Origin: Prorocentrum cordatum
Lineage: Eukaryota; Sar; Dinophyceae; Prorocentrales; Prorocentraceae
Assembly: GCA_963575745.1 (NCBI GenBank)
Contig: CAUYUJ010020533.1
Coordinates: 62,001-126,000, forward strand
Direction of reading: 5' to 3'
DNA length: 64,000 nt
Position 1 is the first letter of the stretch. Every line of letters starts with the position of its first letter. Positions 35,929 through 46,491 of the stretch are shown piece after piece. Below the pieces are notes generated by a model, which saw only the letters and a list, made by a program, of their open reading frames with translations, was not told the DNA's origin and did not search any database. The position numbers and the translations under genes are program-made.

Positions 35929-36143
35929 GACAAGGGAAGCCAGTCACAGAAGGGGCAAGTGCAGCCCAGGAGCGCACCCACGGCAGGCTCAGGAGTAAGG
36001 GGCGAGGCCAATGCGACTGGAACGAAGCAACTGACTAAACATTATCCTTGTAAGCGAGTCGTCCCACGCAATTGAGTCCAACTTGAGGTACAGAAGTGAG
36101 GGCCTACAGCCGAAAGAGCCACGTCAGTGATCTTTAGACGTAC

Positions 36144-36422
36144 ATGAAGCTAAGGTCGGGAACCATCATGCCAACTTTGACACTTGCCATATGTTTGATC
36201 TCCTTCTATGGACGAGCCATCTCTTCACCGTGTGCAACATTTGAACCAACGCTGGTCTGTCAAAGAGGACGGGGCGGGGCGGCCGTGATCCGCTCGTCTG
36301 CGGGCTCGGTAGACCAGCCGGTGATCGTCAGCTGCGAGGTGATTCCCTTTCCCAAGTTCTTGAAAGTCACGCCCATCAGGGCCTGCCCCATGCCATGTCC
36401 CAACCATCGACGCCTGCCTTAG
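36144..36422 (+). CDS. Candidate first exon with signal peptide
   Basis: The ATG opens a frame starting MKLRSGTIMPTLTLAICLIS then FYGRAISSPC, a good secretory signal (basic n-region, hydrophobic core). It is followed by a short Cys-containing stretch to a stop at 36422; a donor before that stop is likely. The opposite strand at 36290-36430 also gives a protein-like frame with high third-position GC, so strand is not settled. If this strand is right, the next exon may be 36502-36802. Confidence 0.35.
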   Translation: MKLRSGTIMPTLTLAICLISFYGRAISSPCATFEPTLVCQRGRGGAAVIRSSAGSVDQPVIVSCEVIPFPKFLKVTPIRACPMPCPNHRRLP

Positions 36423-36501
36423 AAAGGAAGACTATGTCTGATTACTACCTGGGATCGTTATTCCACTGATCGTTAACTCTGGTGGCATTCCCGCTGCGAA
36501 G

Positions 36502-36802
36502 GGGCGCACTATGCGATCAACTCGTGCTCTACACACGAGGCCGCCGAATGCAAGCTACTCGCGGATAACTCCTGCCGTAGATCCGTAGATGTGGTACATG
36601 GTCCTTCTGACGGTTTGCCAAGTTCGCTACTTGATCGCGCTGCGAGAGTCACCGCAGCACCGTTCGCGGCTATCATCGCTGTTCCGAGGCACTCTCGCAC
36701 GAGGCTGTGGCGGCAGCTGCCCGAGACTTGTGCTGGCACTGGTGGACGAGAGAGCGACGTGCAGTCAGAGTACGCGACGCGAGGCGTTGACATTGCGCAT
36801 CT
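36502..36802 (+). CDS. Candidate exon ending at a microsatellite-bearing intron
   Basis: After a GCGAAG acceptor the frame reads GAHYAINSCSTHEAAECKLL with four cysteines in the first 30 residues, and ends at a GTATAT donor that opens straight into a (TA)n(GT)n microsatellite (36803-36890). The minus strand also has an open frame here with similar composition. No family is recognised. Confidence 0.4.
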
Positions 36803-36837
36803 GTATATATATATATATATATATTTATGTGTGTGTG

Positions 36838-36878
<41 letters not shown>

Positions 36879-36890
36879 GTGCGCGAACGT
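36803..36890. repeat. (TA)n(GT)n microsatellite
   Basis: Perfect TA steps followed by GT steps, probably intronic to the flanking plus-strand exons. Confidence 0.85.
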
Positions 36891-37513
36891 GTGGTTGCGC
36901 GTCGCCCAACTTCGGTACGCCAACGGGGCCGTAAAAGACTGTCTCGGACAGGGGCCGCGCACGACAGCACACCCCCTCCCTCCTCCCAGCCACACGTGCC
37001 ACTCGCCGGGCGCCCGAGTAGCGCACACCAACCACCTCAGAGCTAGTTCTTTGGTCCTTTGGAAGTGTCGAACAAAGCCAGCACCAGAGCTCAATCCCAG
37101 GTCCCAGGTCCTGGTCCTCCTCGCCCCCTCGATATAGGGCGAAGAAAGCGAGAAGCCCCAAGCAGCCGAGAAACGGGAGACGTGCAAACGAACTCGTGCT
37201 CATCGGAAGGAAAACACAGCGGCAAACAACCAAAACACTGTGGGATCGCCAGTCCGCACCTCCCCCTCTTCTCCTCCCTCAGCCGCTCCATTCCTTACTC
37301 CTCTTCCTCAGCGAGCAAGCAGTGGGCAATGCATCAATGTCTCATGCAACAAGCACGGGTGCCGAAGGGGATGATGACGCGTGCAAACACATGAATCAGC
37401 ATCCGAGCCCTCGCCCTCCGGCCGAGATCAACAAGAGCAGAGAGCGGCTGAGCATGGCGCAGTCTGAGGCCCGTCCCTGGCAACTCCTCCTCCTCCTTCC
37501 GCTCGTCCTCTGG

Positions 37514-37713
37514 TCGAAGAAGACAAAACGCCATGAACGTAAACTTTTGGCGCTCCGCGCAAAATTCTTGGATCTGCGCCGGACCCCCCTCCCTGGCGCA
37601 CGGAGTGCGCCAGGGGCGGCGCCAGAGGCGCCGCCGGGGGGGCCCAGCGCGGATCCATGAACTCCGCGCGGAGCGCCAAAAGTTCATGTTTGTATCGTTT
37701 TTTTTTTCTTCGA
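37514..37713. mobile_element. Foldback MITE family A, 200-bp copy
   Basis: Outer ends are TCGAAGAA...TTCTTCGA and inner arms AACTTTTGGCGCTCCGCGC / GCGCGGAGCGCCAAAAGTT. A GC-rich centre itself contains nested GGCGCC palindromes. There is no clear target duplication. Confidence 0.8.
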
Positions 37714-37924
37714 CCTCCCCACCCTCCCGCAGCCGCTCCGTCCTCAACACTCGCGGCTCGCGCGCCGCTGGCACAAACGCGTGCCTCGCTCGCCCGTCTG
37801 CTGGCGGCACCCTCGGCCCTTCGACTGCCGGCGACGACCGCTTCCACCGCCTGGCCCATCGGGGGCGCGCCATCTGAGACGCTTGCGGCTGCCCTTCAGA
37901 TTCCCCGATAGCTCGCAGATTGGA

Positions 37925-38118
37925 GGCCTAGAAATGGGCACCAACACCAACACAAGGGGTTGCCTCCACAGGGGGAAGACGATCCTCGATTTCGGTGTTG
38001 GTGGCAATATTTCGTCCACCTTGGAAGCCAGAATATTACCACCATCACCGAGATCGGGATCTTCCTCCCTCGGTGGATGCACTTCGCCGATATTGGTGTT
38101 GGTGTCAATCTCTAGGCC
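37925..38118. mobile_element. Near-complete 194-bp palindrome (foldback element)
   Basis: GGCCTAGAAATGGGCACCAA at the left pairs with TTGGTGTCAATCTCTAGGCC at the right. Complementarity continues through GGTGGCAATATT toward the centre. The plus-strand frame across it is not considered a gene. Confidence 0.7.
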
Positions 38119-38319
38119 TGCGAGCAGAGAGCTATGCAAGAGGGTGTCAGATTGAAGAGCCGGAGCCGCAGGGCAACCCCGGAGGTCGTTCCAGCTTCCG
38201 CTTTCCAGCGTCGGCGCAGGCCGTGCGAGCCGGCGGCGGGTTCCTGCAGACCTTTCCTGGGCACTTCCCCATGCGCGTGCTCGGAAGCTCTCCAGGTGGT
38301 CCTTCGGCAGCTCTCTCCC

Positions 38320-38580
38320 CTCCTCCTCCTCCTCCTCCTCCTTCTCCTCCTCCTCCTCCGCCCCTCCGTCCCTCCCAGCCCCCTCGGCCGCCTTTCTCTG
38401 CCGCTGGGCTGTCTCGATTGGTCAAGTGATGGGCCTGTTCTCCACCACCACCACCACCACCACCACCACCACCACCAGCAGAAGTTGGAGGAGGAGGGGG
38501 TCCTCCTCCTCCTCCTCCTCCCCCTCCGCCTCCTCCTCCTCCTCCGCCTCCTCCTCCTCCTCCTCCTCTTCCAGGTCCTT
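38320..38580. repeat. CTC, CCA and CTC/GGA trinucleotide tracts
   Basis: A CTC run, then (CCA)n at 38441-38476, then CTC/CTCCGC runs. The segments on both sides (38140-38310, 38580-38900) have moderately protein-like frames but no strand stands out. Confidence 0.75.
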
Positions 38581-39074
38581 CGAGAATTCTTCGCTAGGCC
38601 TTTCCACGCCCTTCGGGCGCCCTGCTGTCCGGGTTCTGGACCACACAGGACTGCCTCCGTGCCCCGTGCCGCGCTCGGGCGTGGCAGACTGCCAAGTGCT
38701 GCCGGGTCGGGCTTCTCTGCGAGCCTCCAGTGATGCCCCTCCCCTCTCCTCGGACGGTGCTGCGTGCACTCTCTCGGGGCTTCTCGGGCGGCCCGGCGAT
38801 TTTCGGGGCATCTCCCAAGGCTCTCCAGACAGCCCATGAATGCCACCTTATAGCCGCCGCCATGGCTCAACGTGGCCTCGTCGATAAGCGCCCGGGAACT
38901 CCGAAGAAAATCTCGAGAGTCGCCCAAGGGGCCACAGGACAGCGACGCCCAACCACCTCCTGAGAAGCCAAACCGCCTTCTGAGAGGGTCTTCTCCGTCT
39001 CGCTCGCTCGCTGCCGAGGAAAGGGGGTGGCCAGTGACACGACGCGAGGGCCAGCATCAGCCGTGGGACAACCC

Positions 39075-39227
39075 TCAGGTCGGGCGCGTGCCCCTACAGG
39101 CGGATTCCGGACGAAAACAAACAAACAATGCTCAAACCTTGCCAAACAGATCCATAAACCATCGTCCCCCGACTATTTTTGGACCATTCGTGAATCTTCC
39201 TCCTGTGGAGGGACGTGCCCGACTCAA
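39075..39227. mobile_element. MITE family B, copy with 8-bp target duplication
   Basis: Ends TCAGGTCGGGCGCGTGCCCC and GGGACGTGCCCGACTCAA are inverted. Flanks GACAACCC (39067-39074) and GACAACAC (39228-39235) match 7/8. Confidence 0.75.
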
Positions 39228-39672
39228 GACAACACCCCGGACTGCAGGGGGACACGTCGCCCGCCAGCCTGGCTGTCCGAAATGAGGATGTCTACGACCT
39301 TGTCTGTAGGATCCGCCTTCGCGCTCCCGAGCGACGTCGTACATCGCCGGGCTCCCTGGGACGCTTCATGAGCAAAGGGGGGGGCACCTTCCTTCCCATC
39401 ATCGAGGTCGTCCCCCCCCCCCGAAGCTCCGCTGCCTCATCCACCCTACCCTCCCCATCTCGCCCCTCCTCAGCTTCCACCCCTCCGCCTCTTATCGAAC
39501 CTCCCTCCCTCCCTCTTCCCTCCTCCTCATGGCTGCCCTGCTCGCGCGTGCCCCCCCTTGCATGCCTCCCTGCAACCTGCTGCTCGTTCTCCGTGCCCTC
39601 CTCTTCCCCCCTCCCTCCCCCTGTCTCTCAAGCCATCTCGGCTCAAGAGGGGACGGGCGAGGGGCTCGGCTT

Positions 39673-39962
39673 TGTGCGCGCCTCCTGCTGGGCGCCTGCG
39701 GCTTGAGGACGGCGGGCCCTGCCGACGCTCAGTGTGCGCCTCCTGCTGGGCGCCTGCGGCTTGAGGACGGCGGGCCCTGCCGACGCTCAGTGTGCGCCTC
39801 CTGCTGGGCGCCTGCGGCTTGAGGACGGCGGGCCCTGCCGACGCTCAGTGTGCGCCTCCTGCTGGGCGCCTGCGGCTTGAGGACGGCGGGCCCTGCCGAC
39901 GCTCAGTGTGCGCCTCCTGCTGGGCACCTGCGCCTCGAGGATGGCGGGCCCTGCAGCGCCTG
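39673..39962. repeat. 58-bp tandem repeat, about five units
   Basis: Units GTGCGCCTCCTGCTGGGCGC then CTGCGGCTTGAGGACGGCGG then GCCCTGCCGACGCTCA. They are nearly identical except the last, implying recent expansion. 58 is not a multiple of three, so no repeated protein is encoded. Confidence 0.9.
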
Positions 39963-40151
39963 CCGCGAGATCGGGCCAAGCCATGGGGGGAACGCGAAGG
40001 CAACAGCGCCGCGAGCCGTCCGCAGAACCAGCACGGCCGCGACCCCGCCTTAGCGAGGCGCTGTGCGAGGAGCTGGGGGGAGGACTCCGTGCGAGCAGCT
40101 CGCCTCGCCTCTCTCCAATGCAGGCGTGGCCGCTTCACCGCCCGAGCCAGA

Positions 40152-40915
40152 CGGAGGAGGAGGAGGAGGAGGAGGAGGAGGAGGAGGAGGAGGAGGAGGA
40201 GGAGGAGGGAGGAGGAGGAGGAGGAGGAGGAGGAAGAGGAGGAACGAGGAGGAGGGAGGAAGCGACGGCGGAGCAGGGCCAGGAGGTCGACTGGCCAAGA
40301 GGCCCCCCCCCACGGCCAGAGAGGCCCGCAGGCGGACCACAAAAGGCGGCGGCACGAGGGAAGGACCGCAGGTCGGTCGGGGCAACGCCGCCCTCGGGCG
40401 GCCCGCAGCCTCCGCCGGCCGGCCAGCGGCCAGCGCGACTTGGGAGCCTCCGCTGGAGGAGCTTCCCCCGTCGGGCGAGGTCGAGGATGAGACGCGCCCG
40501 AAGAGGGAGGCATAGGTGAGCGGCGCGCCCAGCGGCGAGCGTCGCGGAGGAGGAGGAGGAGGAGGAGGAAGAGGAGGAGGAGGAGGAGGAGGCCGCCAGC
40601 GGGAAGGGGCCGAGGAGCCGAGAGGAGGAGGAGGAGGAGGGGAGGAGGAGGAGGAGGAAGGAGGAGGAGGAGGAGGAGGAGGAGGAGGGGGAGGAGGAGG
40701 AGGAGGAGGAGGAGGAGGAGGGAGGAGGAGGAGGAGGAGGAGGAGGAGGAGGAGGAGGAGGCGGAGGAGGAGGAGGAGAAGAGGAGAAGGAGGAGGAGGC
40801 GGCGGCGGGAAGGGGCCCGAGGAGCTACGGGGAGGACGAGGAGGAGGTGGAGGAGGAGGAGGAGGAGGAGGAGGAGGAGGAGGAGGAGGAGGAGGACGAG
40901 GAGGCGACTGCAATG
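40152..40915. repeat. GGA/GAG polypurine tracts flanking GC-rich DNA
   Basis: (GGA)n at 40152-40260 and a longer interrupted (GGA)n at 40545-40915 on the plus strand, separated by ~280 bp of GC-rich DNA. Glu/Gly/Arg-rich frames are artefacts. Homopurine mirror DNA is triplex-prone. Confidence 0.85.
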
Positions 40916-41179
40916 CTGGTGCAGGCCGGCTGTGTGGACACGCCGTCCATGAGATAAAGTCTACGAGTGCGGATACTGCGAGCCCCCGCCACCGCGGAAG
41001 AACCGCACGGAGAAGAGCGGCAGGGACAAGGGCTGGCGCAGTCGCCGGTGAGGGCGGGCGGCGCGTCACACTCCGCCGCGCGGGCCCCGCGCTTGACAGC
41101 AGCGTTTTGGACAAACAGAGGGACCACACACACGCACACACAGTGATTCTTGAAGCAGGAAGGCGCTTGAGTAGATTGG

Positions 41180-42186
41180 AGAGAGCGTGATCCACTGCCG
41201 CTTTACTGTGGAAAATTGCCCCCCTCTTCCTCCGGAACCCGGGGGTCCCCCCCCCCTCCCCTGCCCCAGCAAAAACCCCCCCCCTCCCCTAACCCCTCCC
41301 CCCCCTCCCCACGAAAACCGGGGGGGGTCACTACCGGTTCGCCCCCCCCCCCCCCCCCCCCCCCCCCCTCGAAAACTGGAGAGGGGGTCAAACCCCCCAC
41401 TCACCGCCAGCAAACGACTCCCGGTCCCTACCACCGTCAGCGCCACATCCTCCACTGTTGTTCCCAGCACCACTGTCCTCACCACCACTGTCCCCACTGG
41501 TTCCACCACCGTCCCTACTGTCCCCATCAGTGCTCCCACCACTGTCGCACAGTCCCCACTGTCCCCGCCACTGTTCCCACCACGGTTCCACTCTCCCCAC
41601 TTTCTCCACGGCCCCAACCACTGCCCGACTATCCCCACTGTCCCACTGACTCCTCCGCTGTCCCACTGAGCTGTCCCACTGTTCCCACCACTGTCCCCAC
41701 TGTCCCCACCACTGTTCCCACTGTACCTCTGTCCCATTGTCCCACCGCCGTCCTCGCCACCGCCTTCACCACTGTCCCCACCACCACTGTACCCTCCACT
41801 GTCCCACTGTTTCCACCTCCCACTGTCCCCACACCACTGCCCCCACCACCACCGTCACCACCACTGTCCACTGTCCCCACTGCTGTTCCCACCATTGTCC
41901 GTCCCCACCACTACAGTCCCCACCACTGTCCCGCTGTCCCCACCACTGTCCCGCTGTCCCCTCACCACTGTCCCCACCACCACCGTCCCCACCACTGTCC
42001 GCACCCCCCCTCGGTTTTCGAGGGGGGGGGGTTCGAACCGGTAGTGACCCCCCCCGGTTTTCGAGGGGGGGGGGTTCGAACCGGTAGTTACCCCCCCCTT
42101 TTCATGATGAACTGGGGGGGGGAGGGGTTCGAACCGGTGGTGACCCACCTCGGTTTTCCGCCAGCTGCGGTAGAACACGCTCTTTC
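41180..42186. mobile_element. 1007-bp inverted-repeat element with 9-bp target duplication (MULE-like)
   Basis: An exact 9-bp duplication GTAGATTGG flanks it (41171-41179, 42187-42195). The left end AGAGAGCGTGATCCACTGCC aligns with the right end reverse complement GAAAGAGCGTGTTCTACCGC, diverged but alignable. The interior is CCACTGTCCC minisatellite and C/G runs with palindromic GGTTCGAACC. It has no transposase. A 9-bp duplication is typical of Mutator-like elements, so it is probably a non-autonomous one. Related copy: 26756-27812. Confidence 0.85.
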
Positions 42187-42673
42187 GTAGATTGGGATCT
42201 GGGAATCCATGAACACCTACGTCCAACGAGCGGCGTGCAATGCAGCGGACTGGTCAACATGAGGGGAACGCAACGGACCAGTCAACAGAAAAGGCGGTCG
42301 GCGGCGAGCCCGGGTGGGAAGTCAGAAGGGGCGGGGCGGTCCTACTGCGCAGGCTCGGAGGTTCCCTGGCCTTTTGGCAAGCTTCCTGGGCCTTCCCCGA
42401 AGGCACAGAAAGCTCCTCAGAAGGCGCGAGGGCTTCTAAGGCCTTCTCCTCCTCACCTCCCCCCCTCGCTCGCCGCCGAATAGAGGCGGGCCAGAAGGCA
42501 CAGGCAGTGAGAGAATGAGGTCCCACCAACCACGGCGTCCTCACATGCTGCACGGGTACGGTCACGTAGCAGAGGCAGCCGAAGATCCATGCCACGTGCC
42601 TTGCCCATCCTGGGTGGACGCAGGCGTGTCGCACGTGTTGCCTCGCTTGGTTAGCCAGCGGGAAGCCCCACGG

Positions 42674-42831
42674 TTAGGTCGGGCATGTCCCCCTACATGC
42701 GGACTCTAAACGAACAACAATAATGGTCAAACAACATTCCGAACTAGCCAACAAATACTCAAAACTCGCCTCCAGAGTACTTTTGGGTTCTTTTTGAATA
42801 TTCCTCCTGTATAGGGACAGGCCCGACTTGA
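42674..42831. mobile_element. MITE family B, copy 2
   Basis: Inverted ends TTAGGTCGGGCATGTCCCCC and TAGGGACAGGCCCGACTTGA. The flanking duplication is degraded. A half copy with the same left end lies at 43011-43130. Confidence 0.65.
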
Positions 42832-43419
42832 CCCTACGAGTCGGGGCCGAGACTCCCGAGCGTGGCGCGCAGCGAACGACCGCGGCCAGCCGAAGGAGGG
42901 CGCCCTGACCGACGACCACGCGCCGGAGTCGGAGTGCCCCTCCCCGAGGAGAGAGGCAGCACTCTGGCCTTCCCCAGGTGGCGCCATGAGGGCCGCATCT
43001 TTAAGTCGGGCCTGTCCCCCTACAGGGGGATCTTGGAATAAACACTAAAGACAACTCAAACAAAAACCACGACATGATCAAACAGAAGGTCAAACAGCAC
43101 TCTAAAATGTTCAAACAGTATTCTACTAACATGGTCCAAATGGCAGCCCTATTGCCCCGAATCTATTTCACCACCCCCTGCCCGCTGGACACCCTTTTGG
43201 GCGTGCTGGAGTGCGGCAGGGCGCCCCGAGCGAGCAGGGCCGGGACGAAGCCCAGGAGGGCCCCGAGCCGCAGCGCGGTGCTGCTCGCCATCGGCCCCGA
43301 GGCTCACGAGAGAGTTCGACCCCGCCCTCTCTCCCTCCTTCCCCCTCCTCCCTCGCTTTGTTCTCCTCCTCCTTGTCCGTCTGCGCCTCCTCCCCCGTCC
43401 TTTGCCTCATCCGTGTCGT

Positions 43420-43680
43420 CCTCCCTGCTCCTCCTTCTCCTCCTCCTCCTCCTCCTCCTCCTTCTCCTTCTCTTCCTCCTTCTCCTCCTTGTTCCTCTTT
43501 CTCCTCCCTGCTCCTCCTTCTCCTCCTTCTCTTCCTCCTTATCCTCCCTCCTCCTCCTCCTCCCTGCTCCGCCTTCTCCTCCTCCTTCTCCTCCCCCTTC
43601 TCTACCCCCCTCCTTTCCTGCTCCTCCTCTCTCTGTCATCCCCCACCTCCTCCTCCTCCTCCTCCTCCTCCTCCTCCTCA
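43420..43680. repeat. CTC polypyrimidine tract
   Basis: CTCCTT and CTC runs on the plus strand. Confidence 0.85.
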
Positions 43681-43753
43681 TATTCCTCCGCGCGGCTTCC
43701 CCCGCCTTTTCTGCGTGCCCCCACTTATCATGCGCAGGGCGATTGCCCTTTGC

Positions 43754-43918
43754 CGAAGAAGAAAGAACGTCATGAACATCAACTTTGGGCGCTCCGCGCG
43801 GATCTCTTGGATCCGCGCTGGGCCGCCTCCGGCGCCACGCCTGGCGCGCTCCGCGCGGATCCAAGAAATCCGCGCGGAGCGCCAAAAGTTTATGTTTCTG
43901 CCGTTTGTTATTCTTCGA
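43754..43918. mobile_element. Foldback MITE family A, 165-bp copy
   Basis: Outer CGAAGAA...TTCTTCG; inner GGGCGCTCCGCGCGGATCTC pairs with GATCCAAGAAATCCGCGCGG and AGCGCC. Its right edge abuts a candidate exon. Confidence 0.8.
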
Positions 43919-43929
43919 CTCTGAGTGAT

Positions 43930-44333
43930 GCAGGCCCGTCTGGGCCTGCTACGGCGGTCGACGACCTGGACGAAGACGACGCCGGACCTGCCGGGCCGGC
44001 GGCACCTCTGCCCTCCATCGGCACGACGCCCAGCAGCGCCGACTAAATCGGACAGGCCGGCCCTGATGCTCCAGGCTGCGTACACAGTTTCGACTCCAAT
44101 GAAAACTCGAGCCAAGAGGAGACCAGCAAGGAAGAAGTGGGAGCGCAGAGCCTACAACTGCAACCGCTTCGGCACAGGGCGCCGCGGTTTTGGACAGCTA
44201 CCCTGAAAGGGAACGTCGAGGTGGCCGCGGGCCCTGGAGAGACTGCCGCCAACAGCAGGCCCTTGCCTCGGAACACAACGCCGCGATGTTGGACAGCGAG
44301 TTCTTCAAAAAGTACGGCAAGGAAGTGTAGACC
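43930..44333 (+). pseudogene. Candidate exons or decayed gene, acidic then ending FFKKYGKEV
   Basis: After a GATGCAG acceptor one frame reads PSGPATAVDDLDEDDAGPAG with ~75% GC third positions, then meets TAA at 44044. The same frame continues as plausible protein (CVHSFDSNENSSQEETSKEE). A third phase closes with ALASEHNAAMLDSEFFKKYG then KEV and a stop at 44331. Either introns join these pieces or the locus is broken by a stop and a frameshift. No family is recognised. Confidence 0.35.
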
Positions 44334-44727
44334 AAGCCAGGCCCGCCGCCTTGGCCAGGTGAAAGCGACGGCCAGGCCCCTGCACGTGTTGAGAACTCGC
44401 CTTGCGGAGCGAGGTCCCTCCCCAACCAATCGGGCGTTGGCAGAACCGGGTTTAGTGATTTGTACCGGGGGCGCCCCCCCGTCCCATTTCCGCTAACCGG
44501 AACTGCCGCCACCCGAAAAACACCAGTTACAGCAAACCTGGTTTAGTGAATCTGGCCAATTGAGGGGCCCCAGGGCCCTACCACTAACCGGGTCCCCTTA
44601 CTCAGGGTCCTGGCCATACCCGAACCAAGCCCGGCCGAGCGGGGGTCACGACCACCACAGGCCACCATTGGTGGAACCCGATGCCGCTGCGGAGGACTAC
44701 GCGACCGCCGTGAAGGCACATCTGCAG

Positions 44728-44999
44728 GGACTGCGGGGACGACAGCAAGTGGGCCTACTTTCTGATCGCGGCCGCGGCGAGGAAGAGGTCGGGCGGCGTC
44801 AGGCCACTGCAGGCAAGCAGCGGCCTAAACCAGCGCAAAAGAAGAAGGGCGAAAGGGGGCAAGAAAGAGCAGGGAAAGATACCAAAAGCAGGCGGCGAGC
44901 CCGGCAGGTGGGCCTGCGCAGAGCGCGGCGAGTCCGACGACGCCGACGTCGACGAGCTCCACCACAAAATGGCGCGGCGCCGTGCCGCCCGTGGCGGCA
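44728..44999 (+). CDS. Candidate exon, basic then acidic, Cys near start
   Basis: An acceptor ATCTGCAG precedes a frame reading DCGDDSKWAYFLIAAAARKR, a Lys/Arg-rich stretch, then GRWACAERGESDDADVDELH before running into a GGA tract. Third positions are about 80% G/C. The CxxC at the acceptor (with the base triplet across the junction) resembles other Cys-rich dinoflagellate exons in this window. The 3' border is hidden by the repeat. Function is unknown. Confidence 0.5.
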
Positions 45000-45190
45000 C
45001 GGAGGAGGAGGAGGAGGATGAGAAGGAGGAGGAGGAGGAGGAGGAGGAGGAGGAGGAGGAGGAGGAGGAGGAGGGAGGAGGAGGGAGGAGGAGGAGGAGG
45101 AGGAGGAGGGAGGAGGAGGAGGAGGGAGGAGGAGGAGAGGAGGAGGGAGGAGGAGGAGGAGGAGGAGGAGGAGGCGGAGGAGGAGGATCG
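45000..45190. repeat. GGA polypurine tract
   Basis: Interrupted (GGA)n, followed at 45370-45620 by C/T-rich DNA, so skew flips. Confidence 0.85.
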
Positions 45191-45724
45191 CCCGGGGTCG
45201 AGCCGCAGGGAGTGCCGGTCGGTGCCGCCCTCTCGGTGCGCGCCCCGCCGCACGCGCCCCGGGCTGGCGGGCCACGCCCGCACTCCTCGTTCCCCGCCTG
45301 CTCGGCCGTGGGTGCCGCCGCCCCCTGGCGGCCCACCCTGCGGGGGCGCGGGCCCGAAGGCTCCCTCCCCTCCCCCCCCTGCCGCCCCCCCCCCCCCTTC
45401 CCCCTCCCCCCTCCCTCCTCCTCTCCCCTCCCTCCCTCCCTCCTCTCCCCTCCCCCTCCCCATCTCCCCTCCCTCCTCCCCTCTCCCTCCTCCCCCCCTC
45501 CCTACTCCTCCCTGCCCTCCCCTCTCCCCTCTCCCCTCCCTGCCTCCCCCTGTCCGCCCCTGCCCTCCCTACTCCCTCCTCCCTCCTCTCTCCTGCGTCC
45601 TCCCCCTGCCCCCACGTCCTCTCCCTCCGCCCACTCCCGTGGGCAGCCCTGGCCAGCGGGGCCCGAGACGGGGAGGCATCGCGAGAGGAGAGAGCCAAGG
45701 AGGAGTAAGCAGCTGCACAAACAT

Positions 45725-45914
45725 TATGTCGGGCGTGTCCCCCTACAGGGGGATTGTCGACGAAAAATAAAAAATACCCCCACAATACCCAAAAAGGTCA
45801 ACAAATAATCAAAAAGTAGTCCCCAGAGTATTTTTGGACAATTTTGTGATTATGTTAGGGGTATTTCTAATTTTTTGTCGAAAATCCCCCTGTAGGGGGA
45901 CACGCCCGACTTAA
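45725..45914. mobile_element. MITE family B, 190-bp copy with 9-bp target duplication
   Basis: Ends TATGTCGGGCGTGTCCCCCT and GGGGACACGCCCGACTTAA. About 50 bp of inverted repeat include ACAGGGGGATT and AAATACCCC. Flanks CACAAACAT (45716-45724) and CACAGACAT (45915-45923) match 8/9. Confidence 0.85.
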
Positions 45915-45921
45915 CACAGAC

Positions 45922-46083
45922 ATCAACTTTCCGAAGCCCGTGCGGAATTCTTCCATCGGCGCTGGCCCCCCTCCCCGGCGAGCGGGGCGCGCTGCAGGGG
46001 GTTGGCGGCGGAAGCGCCGCCGGGGGGCGGCCCAGCGCCGATGAGAGGAATCAGCGCGGGCCTCCCCAGCTGTACGTTTATAC
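45922..46083. mobile_element. Foldback MITE family A, adjoining copy
   Basis: Arms AATTCTTCCATCGGCGCTGG and CAGCGCCGATGAGAGGAAT with a GGCGGC palindromic centre. It begins exactly where the family B element's target duplication ends. Confidence 0.7.
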
Positions 46084-46255
46084 TATTAGAATAGGGGGCT
46101 AACAAACCTACCTCGCTTTTGACCACCCTCGCTTCCAAGAGATACCAAGCGATGCCAAACTACGGCCTGTACTGGTCAGGCCGCTTGACGAGGAGGCGCG
46201 TGGTATGACTTGGTTTTGCCTGGAAGCGAAAGCGGGGTAGGTAATTCAAGCTCTG

Positions 46256-46458
46256 ATAGAAGGCGAGAAAACCACATAAACAGAAACTTTTGGCGCTCTG
46301 CGCGGGTTTCTCGGATTCGTGCTGGACCCCCCCCCCTGGCGTGCGAAGCGCGCCAGGGGCGGCACTGGAGGCGGCGCCGGGGGGCCCAGGCGCGGATCCA
46401 ATCCAAGAAATCCGCGCGGAGCGCCAAACATTTATGTTTATGTGGTTTTCTTCTTCGA
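46256..46458. mobile_element. Foldback MITE family A, 200-bp copy
   Basis: Arms GAAAACCACATAAACAGAAA and TTTATGTTTATGTGGTTTTC, inner CTTTTGGCGCTC / GAGCGCCAAACA, centre GGCGCGCC-like. It lies just downstream of a candidate minus-strand exon. Confidence 0.8.
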
Positions 46459-46491
46459 ATTAGCTTTCCTTCTTCGAACAGAGCTCGATGC

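Noticed and set aside
40050-41195. Long Pro/Ser or Glu/Gly frames over GGA/CTC DNA
   Set aside because: Trinucleotide tracts are open in all phases. No splice or codon evidence.
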